64,000 bases of DNA from Protonemura montana (lineage: Eukaryota > Arthropoda > Insecta > Plecoptera > Nemouridae): positions 23,048,901-23,112,900 of the forward strand of contig OX387605.1 of the NCBI GenBank assembly GCA_947568835.1. The letters are read 5' to 3'. This document shows positions 13,560 to 27,535 of the stretch, in pieces. The position numbers were made by a program, and so were the translations under genes. Every line of letters starts with the position of its first letter. Position 1 is the first letter of the stretch. The notes beneath the pieces are model-generated. The model saw only the letters and a list, made by a program, of their open reading frames with translations. It was not told where the DNA came from and made no database searches.

Positions 13560-14931
13560 ATTAAGTGGATATAAAGCGTCGATTTAATTATTAATGCTCT
13601 CTTGACCGGCGTAATAACGTTGGTGTTGCGGCGGTCGCTCGCCAACCGCACGATATTGCCGAGAGATACAACAGCGGTGACGTCATCGACGTCGGCGTCG
13701 GGGCTCGAACGCGGACCGCGTCGCGACGCCCCGAAGCGAACCATTTCGGCCATTAATAACATTTTCAATCGGCGATCGCCGCGCCCAACAGCGTACGACA
13801 ATTATCCCGCTGACAACTGGCATGAGTGATTAAATCGATGATAATTAGTTATTTAATGTACGGGCAATGTCTGTACCACGACGTGGGAGTGCAGACTGCT
13901 GCATGCAACGTCCGCGCGCTTGCGTCGCCCCACAAAGGCGACTTTTCGCTGTTGTTATGCTTTGAATAGTACTGAAAAAGGAAAACAGTGATGAAAAATT
14001 GCATTCGATTCTGATTCGGGTCCGTTGTGTGCTTCCAGCTACAATGGTGCCAGCGTAATGCAGGTATTGCTTTGTGACCAGCGCAGCAGCGCAGGCGCGG
14101 GAACCGTTCGGTGTCTGAGTCGTCGACCGGTGCTGCTGTCAGTCAGTTTAAGCGACTGAAGTCGCGATTCTCGATTCCCGCGATCAAGCGGTGACAATTG
14201 CACGTTAAAAGCTACTCTCTGTGCTGCTTGGCATTTATGATTGCAAAGGATTTGCTCCGAACGCGGGCTAAGTGATGATAGACGCTTAGCGTGCTGGCGA
14301 AGGGTGTGCACGCGACCTGTGACCCTAAGGGCTGGTGTCGAACCGGTTCCCTGTGAGATGCGTGCATGTGGGTGCCACCTCCTTCCTCCCCACAAGGATT
14401 TCATGATGTCGCCGACGACGCTGTTCAAGACGCTGATCAGGGCGGCGCCTCATCGGCCGGCAATTAGTCAATCAATCACTCTCACTTACGCGTGACAAAG
14501 GGATGAAATTCAACCCTGCTTGTGGACGGCAGGGCACGCAGGGAAATTAAAACATAATAGTTAGGGAAAAAATGGTTGCCATTTTAAACGAAGCCGTAAT
14601 GATAACCGATCATAATGCTTCAATTAGACAACACAATTGAAATTGAATAGCCGCCTGCCTTTTAACGATTAAATCATTTATTAACGCAATTACGTCTTTT
14701 TTCTTTACTTTGTACATGGGTATATAATTATACCTGTTTCCTATTTCATTAATTATTGTTCAGTAAACGTGTTTTAAATGGGTGCTAATGCGATATTTTT
14801 TGCAATGCACAGGTAAGCAGGCTGCGGGCAACCAGGCAGGCTAGCAGGCAACTCGCACCAAGGTGAGAGCGATTGGCGATGAGGAGCTCGTGTTTCTTGG
14901 AAAGCCCGCAAAGGAAACGACGACGACGTCG

Positions 14932-15010
14932 ACGGGTGTATGAACTCAGGACCTTGGGCAGCGGTATCGCCGATCAGACCTACAGCTTGACGCCTGCTAT
15001 CGAGCTATGT
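14932..15010 (-). mobile_element. tRNA-like (SINE) remnant
   Basis: On the minus strand an A-box-like TAGCTCGATAGCAGGCG is followed about 60 nt later by GGTCCTGAGTTCATAC, resembling a B box. The arrangement is typical of a decayed tRNA-derived SINE head. There is no intact acceptor or T stem, so it is not a functional tRNA. A direct duplication starts five bases beyond it (15015-15076). Confidence 0.4.
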
Positions 15011-15014
15011 GACT

Positions 15015-15076
15015 GGACAAGGGCAAATGGGCCAGGTCCACGCTTGGCGAAGGGACAAGGGCAAATGGGACAGGTC
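15015..15076. repeat. 24-bp direct duplication, 38-bp period
   Basis: The phrase ggacaagggcaaatgggcca (15015) recurs at 15053 with one change over 24 bp. It lies beside the tRNA-like remnant and may be part of the same element's tail. Confidence 0.85.
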
Positions 15077-16943
15077 GCCAGAACTCGGTGTCGACCTGCC
15101 AGGGAATAAATGGCCTACAACCGCACGAAAATATTGTGCTGGGTGTGCAATGCTATGAGTTTCTTATATGCTTGTTTACCGACAGTAAAAAGCGAGCAGG
15201 ACAGGAGATAGATTAACTTGGGAAATGGCTATTTAGAAAAGCATTAGCATAAACTACGCCCTTGCCTAAAAGCAAAAGCGCATTGCAAGGCGTTCATTAC
15301 GCCTGGGGAAATAATTTCAAATAGATTAGAGTAAGGATGTGGGCTGAATCATGTCTATCGTGTTACAGCTCAAGCTGTTAGCAAGAAAATATCGCGCTTT
15401 TATATAAGGTTCATGATAACGTCTTGACTTATGGATTCCGATTTTATTAACAGTCGAGATAGGTGCTGCACTCTTTAACTTGTGTACCTACTTAAAACAA
15501 TAGGATTCCCACAAAGCGTCTCGATTTCTTGGAAAAAGTTCGTCTAGAGCCTATAAATAGTAGATGCCCAAAAATATTGATAACAGGTCTTAACCTTGAT
15601 CACATAATCGACCGTTATCAGACTTGATTTCTGATTGTACTGCCACTATCCGTGCTATCATCGCTCGAAATAGTTGACACTGTAGACTCGCCGTGGCTTG
15701 CTATCTACAAAGAAATTATACTAGCGTCCCATTAGACATGTGTGTGTGTGAATCACAAAATGCAACCCATCGGTCTGTTCAAACTCCCATTCCTCATCCG
15801 CCGATCCAGTACCTACATGAGTACATCTTGTGTAACTGCTAAAAAAAATCCAGCGACAATTGATAATCGTAAATCGTAATCAGCTGCCAGAGTGCGACAG
15901 CTCCAAGTGCGATAGGGTGATCCTGGCGATTAGATTATCGCGCTCCGAGGGTCGCCGCGGTGACCGGCAGGAAGCTACACGAGTGCACCCCGAACACCAA
16001 GCAACCCTACCGTGCCTCCCTCTGTGTTCGCGTCCGAGAATCGATCCAAGGGCAACTCACTTGTGATTCTCTAATAATCCCCCTTCCTTAATAGGATTGT
16101 CACGATTATTTAATTTGGCGGTGGAAACCCCTTTCATAATTGCATCAGTGCTTCGCGGATCGTGCAGTCGTGAATCAATGCTAGACGCAGTCAGCTCTGA
16201 TCGCGGTAATTCTTGATCGCGTCCGGGAATAAATTAGCCATCGATCTTCGATCGGTGGAGGCTGCGCAGGGCAGCGCGGCGAGGCGAGGCGAAGCGCAGC
16301 GCGATCGTTGATCATCGGGCTGCGGCGGGTGACAGCGAAATTGTAAGCTCATCACGACGTGACAGCCGAGTTCGCTCTTTTATTGATGGAATTAGTGGAC
16401 TTGTAAGTTGAGATAGAGCGCGCGCATCCACGGAATCGACGTCGGTTTGTTCCATGCACACCTCGACGTTCTAATACGCAAACCGGCAGGTATCAAGTGT
16501 ACGGAAGGTGTGAAGAAACTAAAGGATGTTTATTTAATAATGACTAATCAATATTCATCACCCATCAATCAACTTGATTATCGACATATCGGAGTTTCTG
16601 ACAAGTTCATCTAGTTTAACGACCACTATAGGAAGGATGCTTCTTTGACGAGCATGGGGGAGCGCATACAAAAGCACTGGAAACTTTTTCCTGATATCAA
16701 CTTATTTATTCCGCCATCCAGTTAATTGGCTCGAAAGCAAACAACTTGAAAGTTGCGGGAAGTCAGCAGGCGACGGCGACGACGACGCCGACGGGCGGGA
16801 CGAGTGCTGCCCCACGTGGATGGGTCCCGAAAGCCGTTCCATCCGCCAACTCGGCTTTCTGAATAAATATTATACTTCCTCGCGCACACGGTACACAGAA
16901 GAAAAGACGGACAGCATGCGAACGTGCGTCGAATGTTATTTTG

Positions 16944-16967
16944 CCCCCCCCCCCCCCCCCCCCCCCC
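16944..16967. repeat. C24 homopolymer
   Basis: Twenty-four consecutive C. Confidence 0.95.
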
Positions 16968-19106
16968 TGAACCTGCTCAGGGCGGACGGGGTGAGATGCG
17001 CCCGCGGGCAAACGGCGTGTCCCCAGTCTCAGCCATCCAATTAGCAGCCTCTTTCGATGTGCTTTCTCACACAGTTCCTTCCGAAGATTGCATAACTGAG
17101 ACGAGGGTCGGTCTAGCACGAAAACGCGTTCATCTCCGTGAGCAACGTCAGAAAGATCTTTTCTTTTGAGATGCAAGTAAAACAGTGCGCGCGGTGGCAG
17201 ATTTTCAAACACGTGGCGTCCTCGTTCAATTATAAATAAACACGGCGACTCGCGCAGGAGCGACGCCGACGCTGCGTCATGCGCGCGGGGCGGACGATCT
17301 CGCGGCCACGATTCCAACTTTCGGCGAATCCGTGAAAGATGAACCTCAGCGGTGCGACGTCGTGATGGAGCAACGATTGCACGAGCGGATCGCCTCCGCA
17401 AAACGTGCTTCGAACATCAAATTGCCTGCCAAATTCTTCACCGTCAATGTCATTCCTTATTTGAAGGCAACTACAAGTTTTTAATTACGATTCTCAGCGC
17501 TCAACCATTGTAAAAAAAAGTGCACACACATAAAGAAGTGGCGTGCGGTTGTGTCTATTGCGGAGGTGCGCGGCGCGCTGAAGTGCATGGAAACCAGCGG
17601 CGAACAAACTGCATTGAGTGGGACGCCGTCGTGGTCACGAGAGCGCCGGACAGACCGATGGGTAGCCCCCTGGGCACCAGGCGGAGAACACTCGAGTCAT
17701 GCACCGGACAGCCACTGCCAAGGACAGCCGCCGAGGATACGGACAATAGTTAAACGTCCCGGCTGAAGGACAGGGGCAGAGCGAGCATTGCCTCTATCAT
17801 TAAATACTCCATGGTTGATCAAGGGTGTAATCTGGTGTATACTGACTCGACTGGAACACGAGACTGTACGCTGCATGCATCGTTGGAGAGGGTGACGTCA
17901 TCAGCGACGCAAGGGCCAGGCGAGAACATCTTGGTTGGGCGTCGAAATTCGTGGAGCGAGGCGTTGACAGAGAGTTGTTTTGTCGCCCGAGCCACGCCGG
18001 AGGCAAGTGGGGTCGACGTCGTGGGAGGATGAGCGCCCGAACTGGGCCCGGACAGGTAGCATCGCATATCAGCATCGCAATCCAATCGACCGCGATCACG
18101 GGTTCACCTTACTGGTAATCAGCAATTAGGAAAGAGATAGGGAGAGTCTGAGCAACTCCCTATCGGTCAACTGTAAGTTATCGACTTTGAAAGCGAGTTG
18201 GTCGAACTTGAAAGTAAAACTTGAAGGTGTAGCGAAGGTATTTCGAAACTTATACGGCCGGTATCAACAGGCATCTAGGGAGCAATTAGTCTCTCACACT
18301 TTGCCCGTGCTGATTTCGCCGCCGGTGCACGCTGAGTCATGGTCGCGTGTTTTTTTTTTTCGGTTCAAAGAGGACTTTAATGTCGGTCTATGTTGGTGGA
18401 AGTCTACGCTGAAAAGAAACGCTCGAAATAGGAAGGCTAGATGGGTGGGCATGACATTGTAAATTCGTGCACAAATTTGATAAATGTGCACACAAACACA
18501 CACACACAGTGAGTTAAATTTTTAACCATGCTCCAAGAAAATTTTACGAGTTCACTGTACACACGAGAGAACCGATGTAATTAATGTACTTTATGTATGT
18601 TTGTGTTGCGGTCCAAGCTGTATAATTAAAGAAACGTTTTCACAAAAAAATTGAAAACAATTTAAACGACGCGAGGCATGTCAGAGTAATTTATTCCGAA
18701 AAATATGACCCCATCTTACATGTGAAATCTAGCAGGCAAATTGGTTGACGTTTTGGCCCGCATTTTGGGTGCTATACATGACAAAAGTGTCCAACGGGCG
18801 GCATTTAGCTGGTCATAGACATCGTGTGTAGTGTGGTCGCAATCAACATTAGAATCAGTGGGTAGGCTGGCAGGCAGGCGGCTAATCAGCTGCTTGTTAA
18901 TGATCGCTGATTACCGGACCTTCACCTTCCAACTCCCAGTTCGTCAAAACTCCGAGGCTAGCACACGACTCGTTATCGATCAAGCACCTCAAACTCATCC
19001 ACCTCAGTTCACTGGCGATGTAAAAACGAACGGTAAAGACATTAACGTGTCGTAGAAATCAAGCAAACACAGCAGCTAAATATAGGCGTGGGTTGCACCC
19101 CCACCG

Positions 19107-19126
19107 CCCCCCCCCCCCCCCCCCCC
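19107..19126. repeat. C20 homopolymer
   Basis: Twenty consecutive C inside a longer C-rich stretch starting near 19098. Confidence 0.95.
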
Positions 19127-21324
19127 GCGCGGCCAAAGACCACGCGCCCGATAACACTACAATGACCTTTTATCAAAAGGCATATCGACCAGATATTACC
19201 CAGATTGGTATTTCATCACATGCTTTGCGGTGTGACCAGACCGGACCGGACCGAGGTAAAACTTTGTTGCCAGTTATATTCTTATCGTTGTTATTATATC
19301 ACTATGTAGTTAGTACAAGTTTTGGCAGAGTTATTCCGCACACGACCAACTTTTGATCACTTCAATCGCAACGCGGCGATAACGTAGTGGCCGCACAGAA
19401 ACTCTTGTGTACACTGCGGCCCTAACTTGAAATATTGAATAACATCAAGTTGGCAAACAAAATAAGACTGGCTTGTATAAATAATCATGGTGCGAGAGAA
19501 GCCGATTGATTTAATAATGGTTGAACAACAGGCTGACGCGGCCAGTGGGCTCTGAAGCGGGCGGACGGGCGAGCGGGCGGGGTGGTAGCAAACGCATAAC
19601 CCTTTATCCATCATTCATTTGTTTCCAGGCCAGGTCTCCGGATATGAACATGAAAACTCGTTTTTAAGCTATTGGATTTTCATTCTAGTCAGGGCTTATA
19701 TACACCCGAACTGCCCACTCCTTCCGTTCAACGCTATTCTTGCGAATCAATATCTCTACCACCTTAAAAAAGCAATAAACGCTTTGCCCAGAGAGCTGCC
19801 ATGTTAATTGCAAGTGTCACTCACAAGTCATTAGAGAGACTGATCTCAGACCGCGATCTCAGCGTGGCATTGAGAGGCCCGCCTATCCGTGGTGGCAAAC
19901 TCAGCATCACCATGGACCACGTAGTTGCCTCTTCCCATCCACCCGAGCACGGCACGCGAGTAATGAGCGGCGAAAACGAGGCGAATTGCCCATCCTAGAA
20001 ACTTGGCGTAGAGCGCTCCGATTTTGATCCCGCTAACCGCACGCCAACCTCTTGTCCAGCTCCTTGCAACCCTTCCCTGTCCAATTCCCCGAGCATCGAG
20101 TTGTTTGCAAAGTCCGTGCCTCACGCGCAATGAGTAGACGTGTTCTAATACGCGAATACCCGAACGCGCAGCCGAAACCAAGTCCTACCAAAGATCCGCG
20201 ATGAGTGCTAACCGCCAAAACAATCGCCGACTCTGTTTGCCAGAGCGAGGGGTGTGCTGCTCCTAAATGAAGGATAACAACCTCTTGTTTAGCATATCGG
20301 AGTGAAGAGCTCGCTGCCCCCAACGACGGCAACTGTCTTCCTTGCTCGTGTACTGACCACGGCACGTTGAACCGGGATGATGGCCTAATAACTAACACAT
20401 GCTATCTTCCCACGGTGCGCGTTGCCTACAACGACTGGAGGAGATGGATACACTTGCTTGCATTGTTGTCTTGTGTACAACTGTTTTGTTTATGTTAAGC
20501 CTATTTGCGCGAGAGTAGGCTCGCGTCGTCCGGTCATTGGCGGTGTTAAGACTAAAGAAGGTGTGAACGCATTCTAAGTGGAATATCCTCTTGTTGTTTG
20601 TAGATCGATTCGCCAAACAGGCGCGTCGCGGTTCCCACTTCCCCTGGTCACGTGACACATCAATTGTCAATGTCCAACCTTTCATGACGCTTGTTGCAAG
20701 AGCGACCAAATATAATTTCGCTATCACTTTCCAGTTTACATATTAACCCACACTTTACACAACGAGATAGAAGTAAAGTTGTAATAAAATACCAGTACCT
20801 ACATAGAGAGATTAGATGCGACGCAAAGCGATTACATTTGGCACAAAGGTTCCTTTGAAAGTTAGCGTTCCATTGAGTCCCTCTTGTCAAGACTGGGAAA
20901 TTATTCATGGCCCTTGGTTGTTCACGATTTCCAAATGTGTAACGCTGCTAGGATGCCGCCGCGAAAAGCGACGACGTCGACGTTGAGGGATCGGGGGTGG
21001 GGCCGCTGCCATTGTGTGGCCGGCCTCGTCGGTGCGTCAGTGCGTGTTAAGACATCTTCAATATAGATCACCGAGTGTTAATTTATTTAATCTCCAATGG
21101 GAAGCAAGCATTTCGATGTTTAATTCATGTCTTAATCGAAACAACGGCGGTGGCGGGCGGCGGGCGGCGGGCGGTGCAGTACACGCAACCCGAAATTACA
21201 TATTATTGTTGTCCAAGTATTGTTTCTTATTCATATACACTTGTATTTCGAGGAACCATTTCGTAACGTGGTGGCTCGATAATCCTCAAGTTCAGGAGCG
21301 TGGCGTGGCGGCAGTGAAATGATT

Positions 21325-21385
21325 GTGAAATGGATTCGAACCGCGGACCAACGCGTCCACTGAACTTCCAACTTGTGCCTGTCGA
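21325..21385 (-). mobile_element. tRNA-like (SINE) remnant
   Basis: The minus strand carries a perfect B box, GGTTCGAATCC, preceded by GTTCAGTGGACGCGTTGG, which looks like a compressed A box and D-arm region. The two boxes are too close for a standard tRNA and no cloverleaf closes. A decayed tRNA-derived SINE is the simplest reading. Confidence 0.35.
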
Positions 21386-24300
21386 TGGCGCAAGCAAGTA
21401 GGTGTACACCGGCAACGTGTCGCAACTTTGCCGAACTGATACCACGAATAATTAATGGCTGTTTCATCGATCTCGCGCCCGCACTCGAAAGTACAGAGTC
21501 CGACTTGGTCGGCGTTGTCATGCTACGTTCCAGTCGTGGAAATGTCTGTGCGCGAAGTGGTAGAGGTGCCGTGCTGATCGACCACGGCACCTCCACCACG
21601 AAATGTCCACTCAAATATTACAAAATACGGGACTCTGGTTCTGAAAGCTTCCAGGAAATGTAGCACACATTTTATTTACGCGTTACGAGTACAGCATTTA
21701 CAAAAAAAAAAGCGAATAAGTTAGCGTATGGCTTTTCCTTCTAATTGAACATGTCACAAAATGGCGGCATCTATATGTACAGGTACCTCGAGGGCAGACA
21801 GGATGGTTCAATGTGTTATGACTTGTGGGTCTCTGGTGCCACCACTGGTGCATTCATGTGCCAATCATACAAATTGATTTACAAAAAATCAGAAAATCAC
21901 GATTTTAATTTATGTTTGGTGACGACATACTGACTTAGCGCGATGCGTGTAACAAATTTTTGAAGTGCTCGAAGATACATTTAATTCAAATCATACAAAT
22001 TTGCTAGAAACGTTATCTCCACTAAGATAAGCGGTTGGAATATGCCTTCCTTCTTCGCGCGAGGTCATGGCCTTGAGAAATATAAAGGGGCTGAAAGTCA
22101 AAATATCACTGAAAAAACATGGTGAACATAGCGCCACCAACCGGCGATACCTAAATGTGCCTTTTATCCATCCGATGACAACTTTGGACCCAAAGATTAA
22201 GAATCGCTATATGCATTTGAGTGGAAAAGTGACCAAGACGAAAACTGAGTTGGTGTCAATTCCAGTTCGGTACCAGACAGCGCAGTCGTTGTTTCTACAC
22301 ACCATTTAGTGCAACATCCCGAAGAAGTTCTGAAGACTAAAACACATTGAAATGTTCACACGGCACGATGATTACAACGGCATGGAATTAGCCCGTCTTT
22401 TCCTGGGAAACCTGCTAGCGGGGGACATGTCAGTGACTTTGAGCATAATTACAAAGATGATTATATGATCATTTTATCCAGTATTGATATGTTTACACCA
22501 GAGTTATTACGTGCCCGTAGTCCGGTCGTCTGAAATAGCATTTCACAGAGGGTCTGAGGTAATCATATCACTACAAAGTGCTACGTGCACGTGAGGTGAC
22601 AATGCGATTGCCATTATACAATGTGGTGTCATTGTTGCAACAGATTTGTTTCCTAGAATTGAAAATAAAAGGGATGTAATAGCTATGTACGAAGTCTGCA
22701 TATGGTGTTTGCGCTACAAAGGCATGTGTGCACTTAAGATCAGTGGTCAGTGAGTGCCAACGTATGCAATTGTACACGGGGTGACAATCGGTTGATAGCG
22801 AGGATGAATTTTCCTGGATAAAATATGACAAGAGTGATGTACATTACGATTGTTTAGTTACATGATGACAATAAGTACGTCATGCAAGTGTTAATGTGAT
22901 AGACACTTGGTCTAAAAACAAATCACGGCGAGAGGAGACGATACAGATCTAATTCGTGAGATTAGTGCAGAGTGCTCAACAAAGCAAGACTAGTTTTAAC
23001 TGTGGATCCCACCGCAGCTTCCAGTTGTGAACGTCCTGCAGACACTTCCCGTCTCGTCGAGAGAAACATCACGGGGCCATGATCCTGAAGGAGTTCTTAT
23101 CATTGCAAGTGCAGCACTGCTGATGGATTACAATTAGAGTACATGTACAGAGTTTGCAAACACCGTATAAAACGAAATAAACATCAAACGTTCGGAACAG
23201 GTCTGTTTCCTTGTTACGTTCCTTTTTTGGTGCATCTAACACATAGTAGCACAAATGTAGAAGTTAGAACGAAAATACATCCTTATTGGAGCGAGGATGT
23301 TCAGTTAGGAGAGTCCGGAAGAACACAGTGGATAATTTTCCAGGAATTGATGAAATTCCGGTTTTACAGAAGTTTTATCAAAATGTTTTGGTGTGCATAA
23401 TTTGAACTGGGATGCATCTTCTTCTATGGACACTGAACTTCATGGTACTACCGATGAAACTGTTTTACTGTCTATCCCACTTTCCGGCTTTGTGTGAGAT
23501 GATGTAATAGCACAAGTTTGGACATTAATTTCAATTGTTTAACAGTTAAATTGTAAACAAATCACATCGAATTAAATGTGTCTACGTGAAATACTTCCGG
23601 AGTAAGAAAACACGCGCGTAATCACTCAAATGCCCAAGCCTGTGACAGCAGCGGCTCGTGCCAACCTCACGCCAAGACAAACTACTTCTCCCAGCGTTGC
23701 CAACTGCAACATTCTCGCGGCCACACGCTTGCAACTTGCATTCAAACTTGCAACTGCATTTTAGCTATCAACTGCATGCGATTACCTAAAGACCCGAAGT
23801 ACTGGCACTTGCCAATGTGCATTAATCATACGGCTAGCTAGTCTAGGGTGGTGCATTTCATATACACAGGTAGGTGCTGTTTTGGGTGATTTGCATGGCA
23901 GTTAACCCTCGGCTCGTGCCCAGTGTGTGTGTTTGTGTAGGTAGCCGAGAATTAATCGGACGACCAATCGCGCTTGGCGAGTAGTCCAATTTGTCGGTAA
24001 TACCAATCGGCGCTGCAGCCGTGAATTTCGATGAATCACGAATACGTTATGCATGAGTAGTGTCGGATTGCACCGCCGCACCTCGCCAATAAATACTTGT
24101 AATAATATTGAAAGGTGTTTGCTCGTGTGTGCATATTCATCGGTGTATCATTCGATGTCGATCTGCTTGGCCATTGGCCGGTTTGATTTTCACTAATGAG
24201 TTAGGAATTATTGATAAGCCCCAAAGTGAGCACCTTGACCGTAATGACCAATTGAGATTCAATAATGCAAGTCGATTCGAATAATCGAAAGTTTGACTAA

Positions 24301-27300
24301 TGAACATTGCTTCCTCTAATTTACTTGCATGTTAAATCTGGGTTAATTGCTTTCAAATAGTTCTCGCGCGAAGGTGCTAAGGTATGATTTTTAATTTACC
24401 AAAAAGAGTAATTATAAACTTGCACTCACTGCGCACATAGCGTCGACATTAACTTCAATTTTCTGGGAATTCTTGATAAGATCAGTCAATGGTGATACGC
24501 GCAAGGATGCACTCCTCGAATATCTAATTTCTTAGAGATGCCCACCACTACCGATTCGATAAGACGACCGCAACCGCCACTCTAAGACCGTGTCGCATAT
24601 GAGTCAAGAAAAAAACAATAAAGTGTAGTTACCCCCTTTGCCCACTTGATCTCGACAACTCTAAAACAAAATATTATTATTATTTTCTGGTTCAGATTGC
24701 ACGTTTATTGGGCCATTTGTGCGTCGCAGTAATGTAATGATTAATCTAATTACTTGGGTTGGCATGACGTCGTGTACAGCGAATGTCCGTGACCTTGCAG
24801 ATGGTTTGGCTTGCCGTACCGGTGCTTGGTGCCTACAACCATCCTACACCAAGCAAGCCCACGTGACCAGCTCGTTAGTCGTCGCTGGCCGACGGGGTGA
24901 ACGTAATCGTGCGAACATTCCGCGCCATTGTTTTTCTGTCATGCGCCAATCTACAGTAAAGCTGCGTTAATAATCATAAATTAGAATGATTCTTGTACAG
25001 TTCCCTTACTGTGTAAGTGCGTTACGTACATACCTACCTAGCTGTCTGTCGACTTACAACTGTGTAGGTAGTAGCAGTACCACTATTTCTGAGACAGTCG
25101 CCTCCCGTCGATGTCTTCTACTTCCTAAATCCGTGACGTGACGTCACCATTTGCATAATGATGATTGTGGTTTCACGGCAAGAAAACATATTAGAATGCT
25201 GTGATGTATAAAGTTTCGATTAAGTAATTCTTCGCTCGTGAATTTTGTATCGGTACCTGTGCCAATTATCGCAAAACGACTTATCAAAGAGGGAATTCAT
25301 TTCGATTCAATAAACGACTTACAGATCTAATTATTTCAGATCTGTGTTTGTACAAAAATCTACTACAAAGATAGGCTATTGTGTATTACACGACCATATA
25401 GTTGAAAGAAACGATTATTTATTCTAATGATGACGACTTTCGGATGATGCCTTTTGCAAGCCACCAATCGTCATCATTATCGTCATTATTCGAAACCCAA
25501 CGAACCAACCCTTAATAATATGTGCGTGGGAAAGGAAGCAACAATACATACTATTGGAGGGTGGTGGGGTACGCGCTCGGCTTTGCTATCATAACGAGTA
25601 GCTCTTTCAATCGTCGTAGCACATTATCAATAGAAAATCGCCTCAAGAATCGCGTGGTGGCGCCTATTGAGCGCACACGTGGGTGTCAGAATGGAACTTC
25701 AAGACGTTAGTATTGGTTTTGTTCGATTGCAACGAAATCTAGAACACAGTTTTGTCGAAAAAGAGCGAGGTAACGCAACGTGCCACACGTGCAATGACGG
25801 AAGTAACAAAACCTTGCAAGAAAACATTGTTAATCACTTTCTAAATTGATAAATTATTCATAATTTACTCGGAAAACGTCTGAACACAGAAGTGCACAAA
25901 GCAGCGATCGACATTGCTACGTTATTCTTTAATGCTATGTACTACTTATAATGTATGGGATAACAGCTAGGTGTAATGATAGGTTTCCTCTCTCGAAATT
26001 GCGGACCGCCATCTCAACGGAGAGTCGAGTTATGTAAAAGAAAAGGCATAAGCAGCAAATTGGTGTACCTACTCGCAGAAAATGCACGTGGAGCGACGTG
26101 AAATGGCATGATCGTGTCCCGAACGTTACGTAAACGAAGAATTTAGGCGTTCTTTATGTAGAGCCTTGGCCGCGTAAACAGCCAAGGCTGAAGATAATTA
26201 ATTTACAGGGGAAGTAGCCAGCATACTTCTAAGTTATAAATGATTCAATCATTAAAAAATTAATAGATTTATTTCGGTAATTCCAGTACACGACTCAAAG
26301 TGCATCAAAGATGTCGAGCAGATTCAGAGCACATCAATTGAAACAGGGATTCTCGCACAGCGATTGGCGGTGATTAACACACCACCATGATTGGTGAAGG
26401 GTGACAATAGGCTGTCACCAGTGAATACCGGCTAGCATAATGTACGTCGGTCATTTCGGGGAGGGGCGTAACCGCTTACGGTCCAAGGGACGTTTGTATT
26501 TGCCGGGACGCTGGCCCGGCATCCATCATTGGCGTTGTCAAGGGACACCAGAGCTAACGGGCTCATCAGCGATACGCAAATCATGCCGATGGGGTTTGCT
26601 AGTGCATTGAATTTTTAGCTAGACATAGATTTATTTTCCGTTTTATGACACCAGCCTGATATCAGTTGATGGCCAAGGTGTCCTTTCGTCATGGATCGCG
26701 TGTGTGAATATCTACACAATTAGGCATTTAAAAATGTGGTTAGCCTGTTTGTATACCGATAGCATGATTATCAGATTTTCTTCTCTTATCTTCACTCGCG
26801 AATCGCTACACGTGTGCATTTTCCAGTTCGAAGGCTCGAGGAAAAAGCATTACTATGGACTTTTTATGTACTTTACTTAGAATTAATGTCTCTCCAGTAC
26901 CAATAATTAACTGGTATGCAACGTTTTGCCGGCATTACGCAACCTTGAGCGAGCGCATATCGTCCAAACCATCGCACCACCTCTGCTCAGCTCTGATCAC
27001 ACAATTAGATTCGAAATCAGTCTCCAAGTTTGCCAATGACTATAAAAAATCGATGCACTCAAATAAAAACACATGCATTATATGACGACATACCAACTCA
27101 GTTGTAGTACTACTCTCTTCCATTCAGTCCAATCAATTTATTCGAAATGAATTCAAAGTTTTTGAATATCATGCATGTGTGAGTATGACTCTTGGAAAAA
27201 TACTGCCTACTGCCCTAGATATTATTAATCTATTCCTCGTTCAAATATCCGACTGCAAATTGAAAATCACTGGCGATTTTACTATCAAGTCAATTAATTG

Positions 27301-27470
27301 CCAGTCGGCACAAGAGTTTCATGTAGAGAAGAAGAAACAGATATTGGTCTTGGTCGTCGGCGATCCTGAATCTATCAAATTCATGAACATACTCGACAAA
27401 CGACAACAATACAATATTTTAACAGCGACAAATTGATAAGGACTAACCTGGATTCCAGCGACGATAGATC

Positions 27471-27535
27471 AGTTGATTAGTGGATTTAACTACGCACTGT
27501 TTTCCACTGTTTGCCACAACTAGCACGGTGACACG
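27471..27535 (-). mobile_element. Possible SINE tail remnant
   Basis: The plus-strand sequence gtggatttaactacgcactg closely matches the tail region of the 5S-derived SINE near 48.38 kb, where it reads gtggtgtttaacgacgcact. Weaker similarity continues for about 30 bp. No 5S-like head is convincing in the next 400 bp, so this is a truncated or diverged copy, or another family sharing the same 3' tail. Confidence 0.4.

Larger units (their letters stand above)
13560..27470. other. Intergenic, no gene seen
   Basis: Contains the tRNA-like remnants near 14.95 and 21.35 kb, a 38-bp-period duplication (15015-15076), a C24 run, a C20 run, and GC-rich patches at about 16.75-18.05 kb. ORFs of up to 212 codons in those patches (16763-17401, minus) include the C24 run and show no recognisable domain. 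Confidence 0.6.

Noticed and set aside
16763..17401. 212-codon minus-strand ORF
   Set aside because: Arg/Ala-rich, includes a poly-Gly stretch from the C24 run, lies in GC-rich DNA where stops are rare, and has no recognisable domain.
22067..22309. 80-codon basic plus-strand ORF
   Set aside because: Lys-rich and superficially protein-like, but with no recognised motif, of a length expected by chance, and with no splice context.
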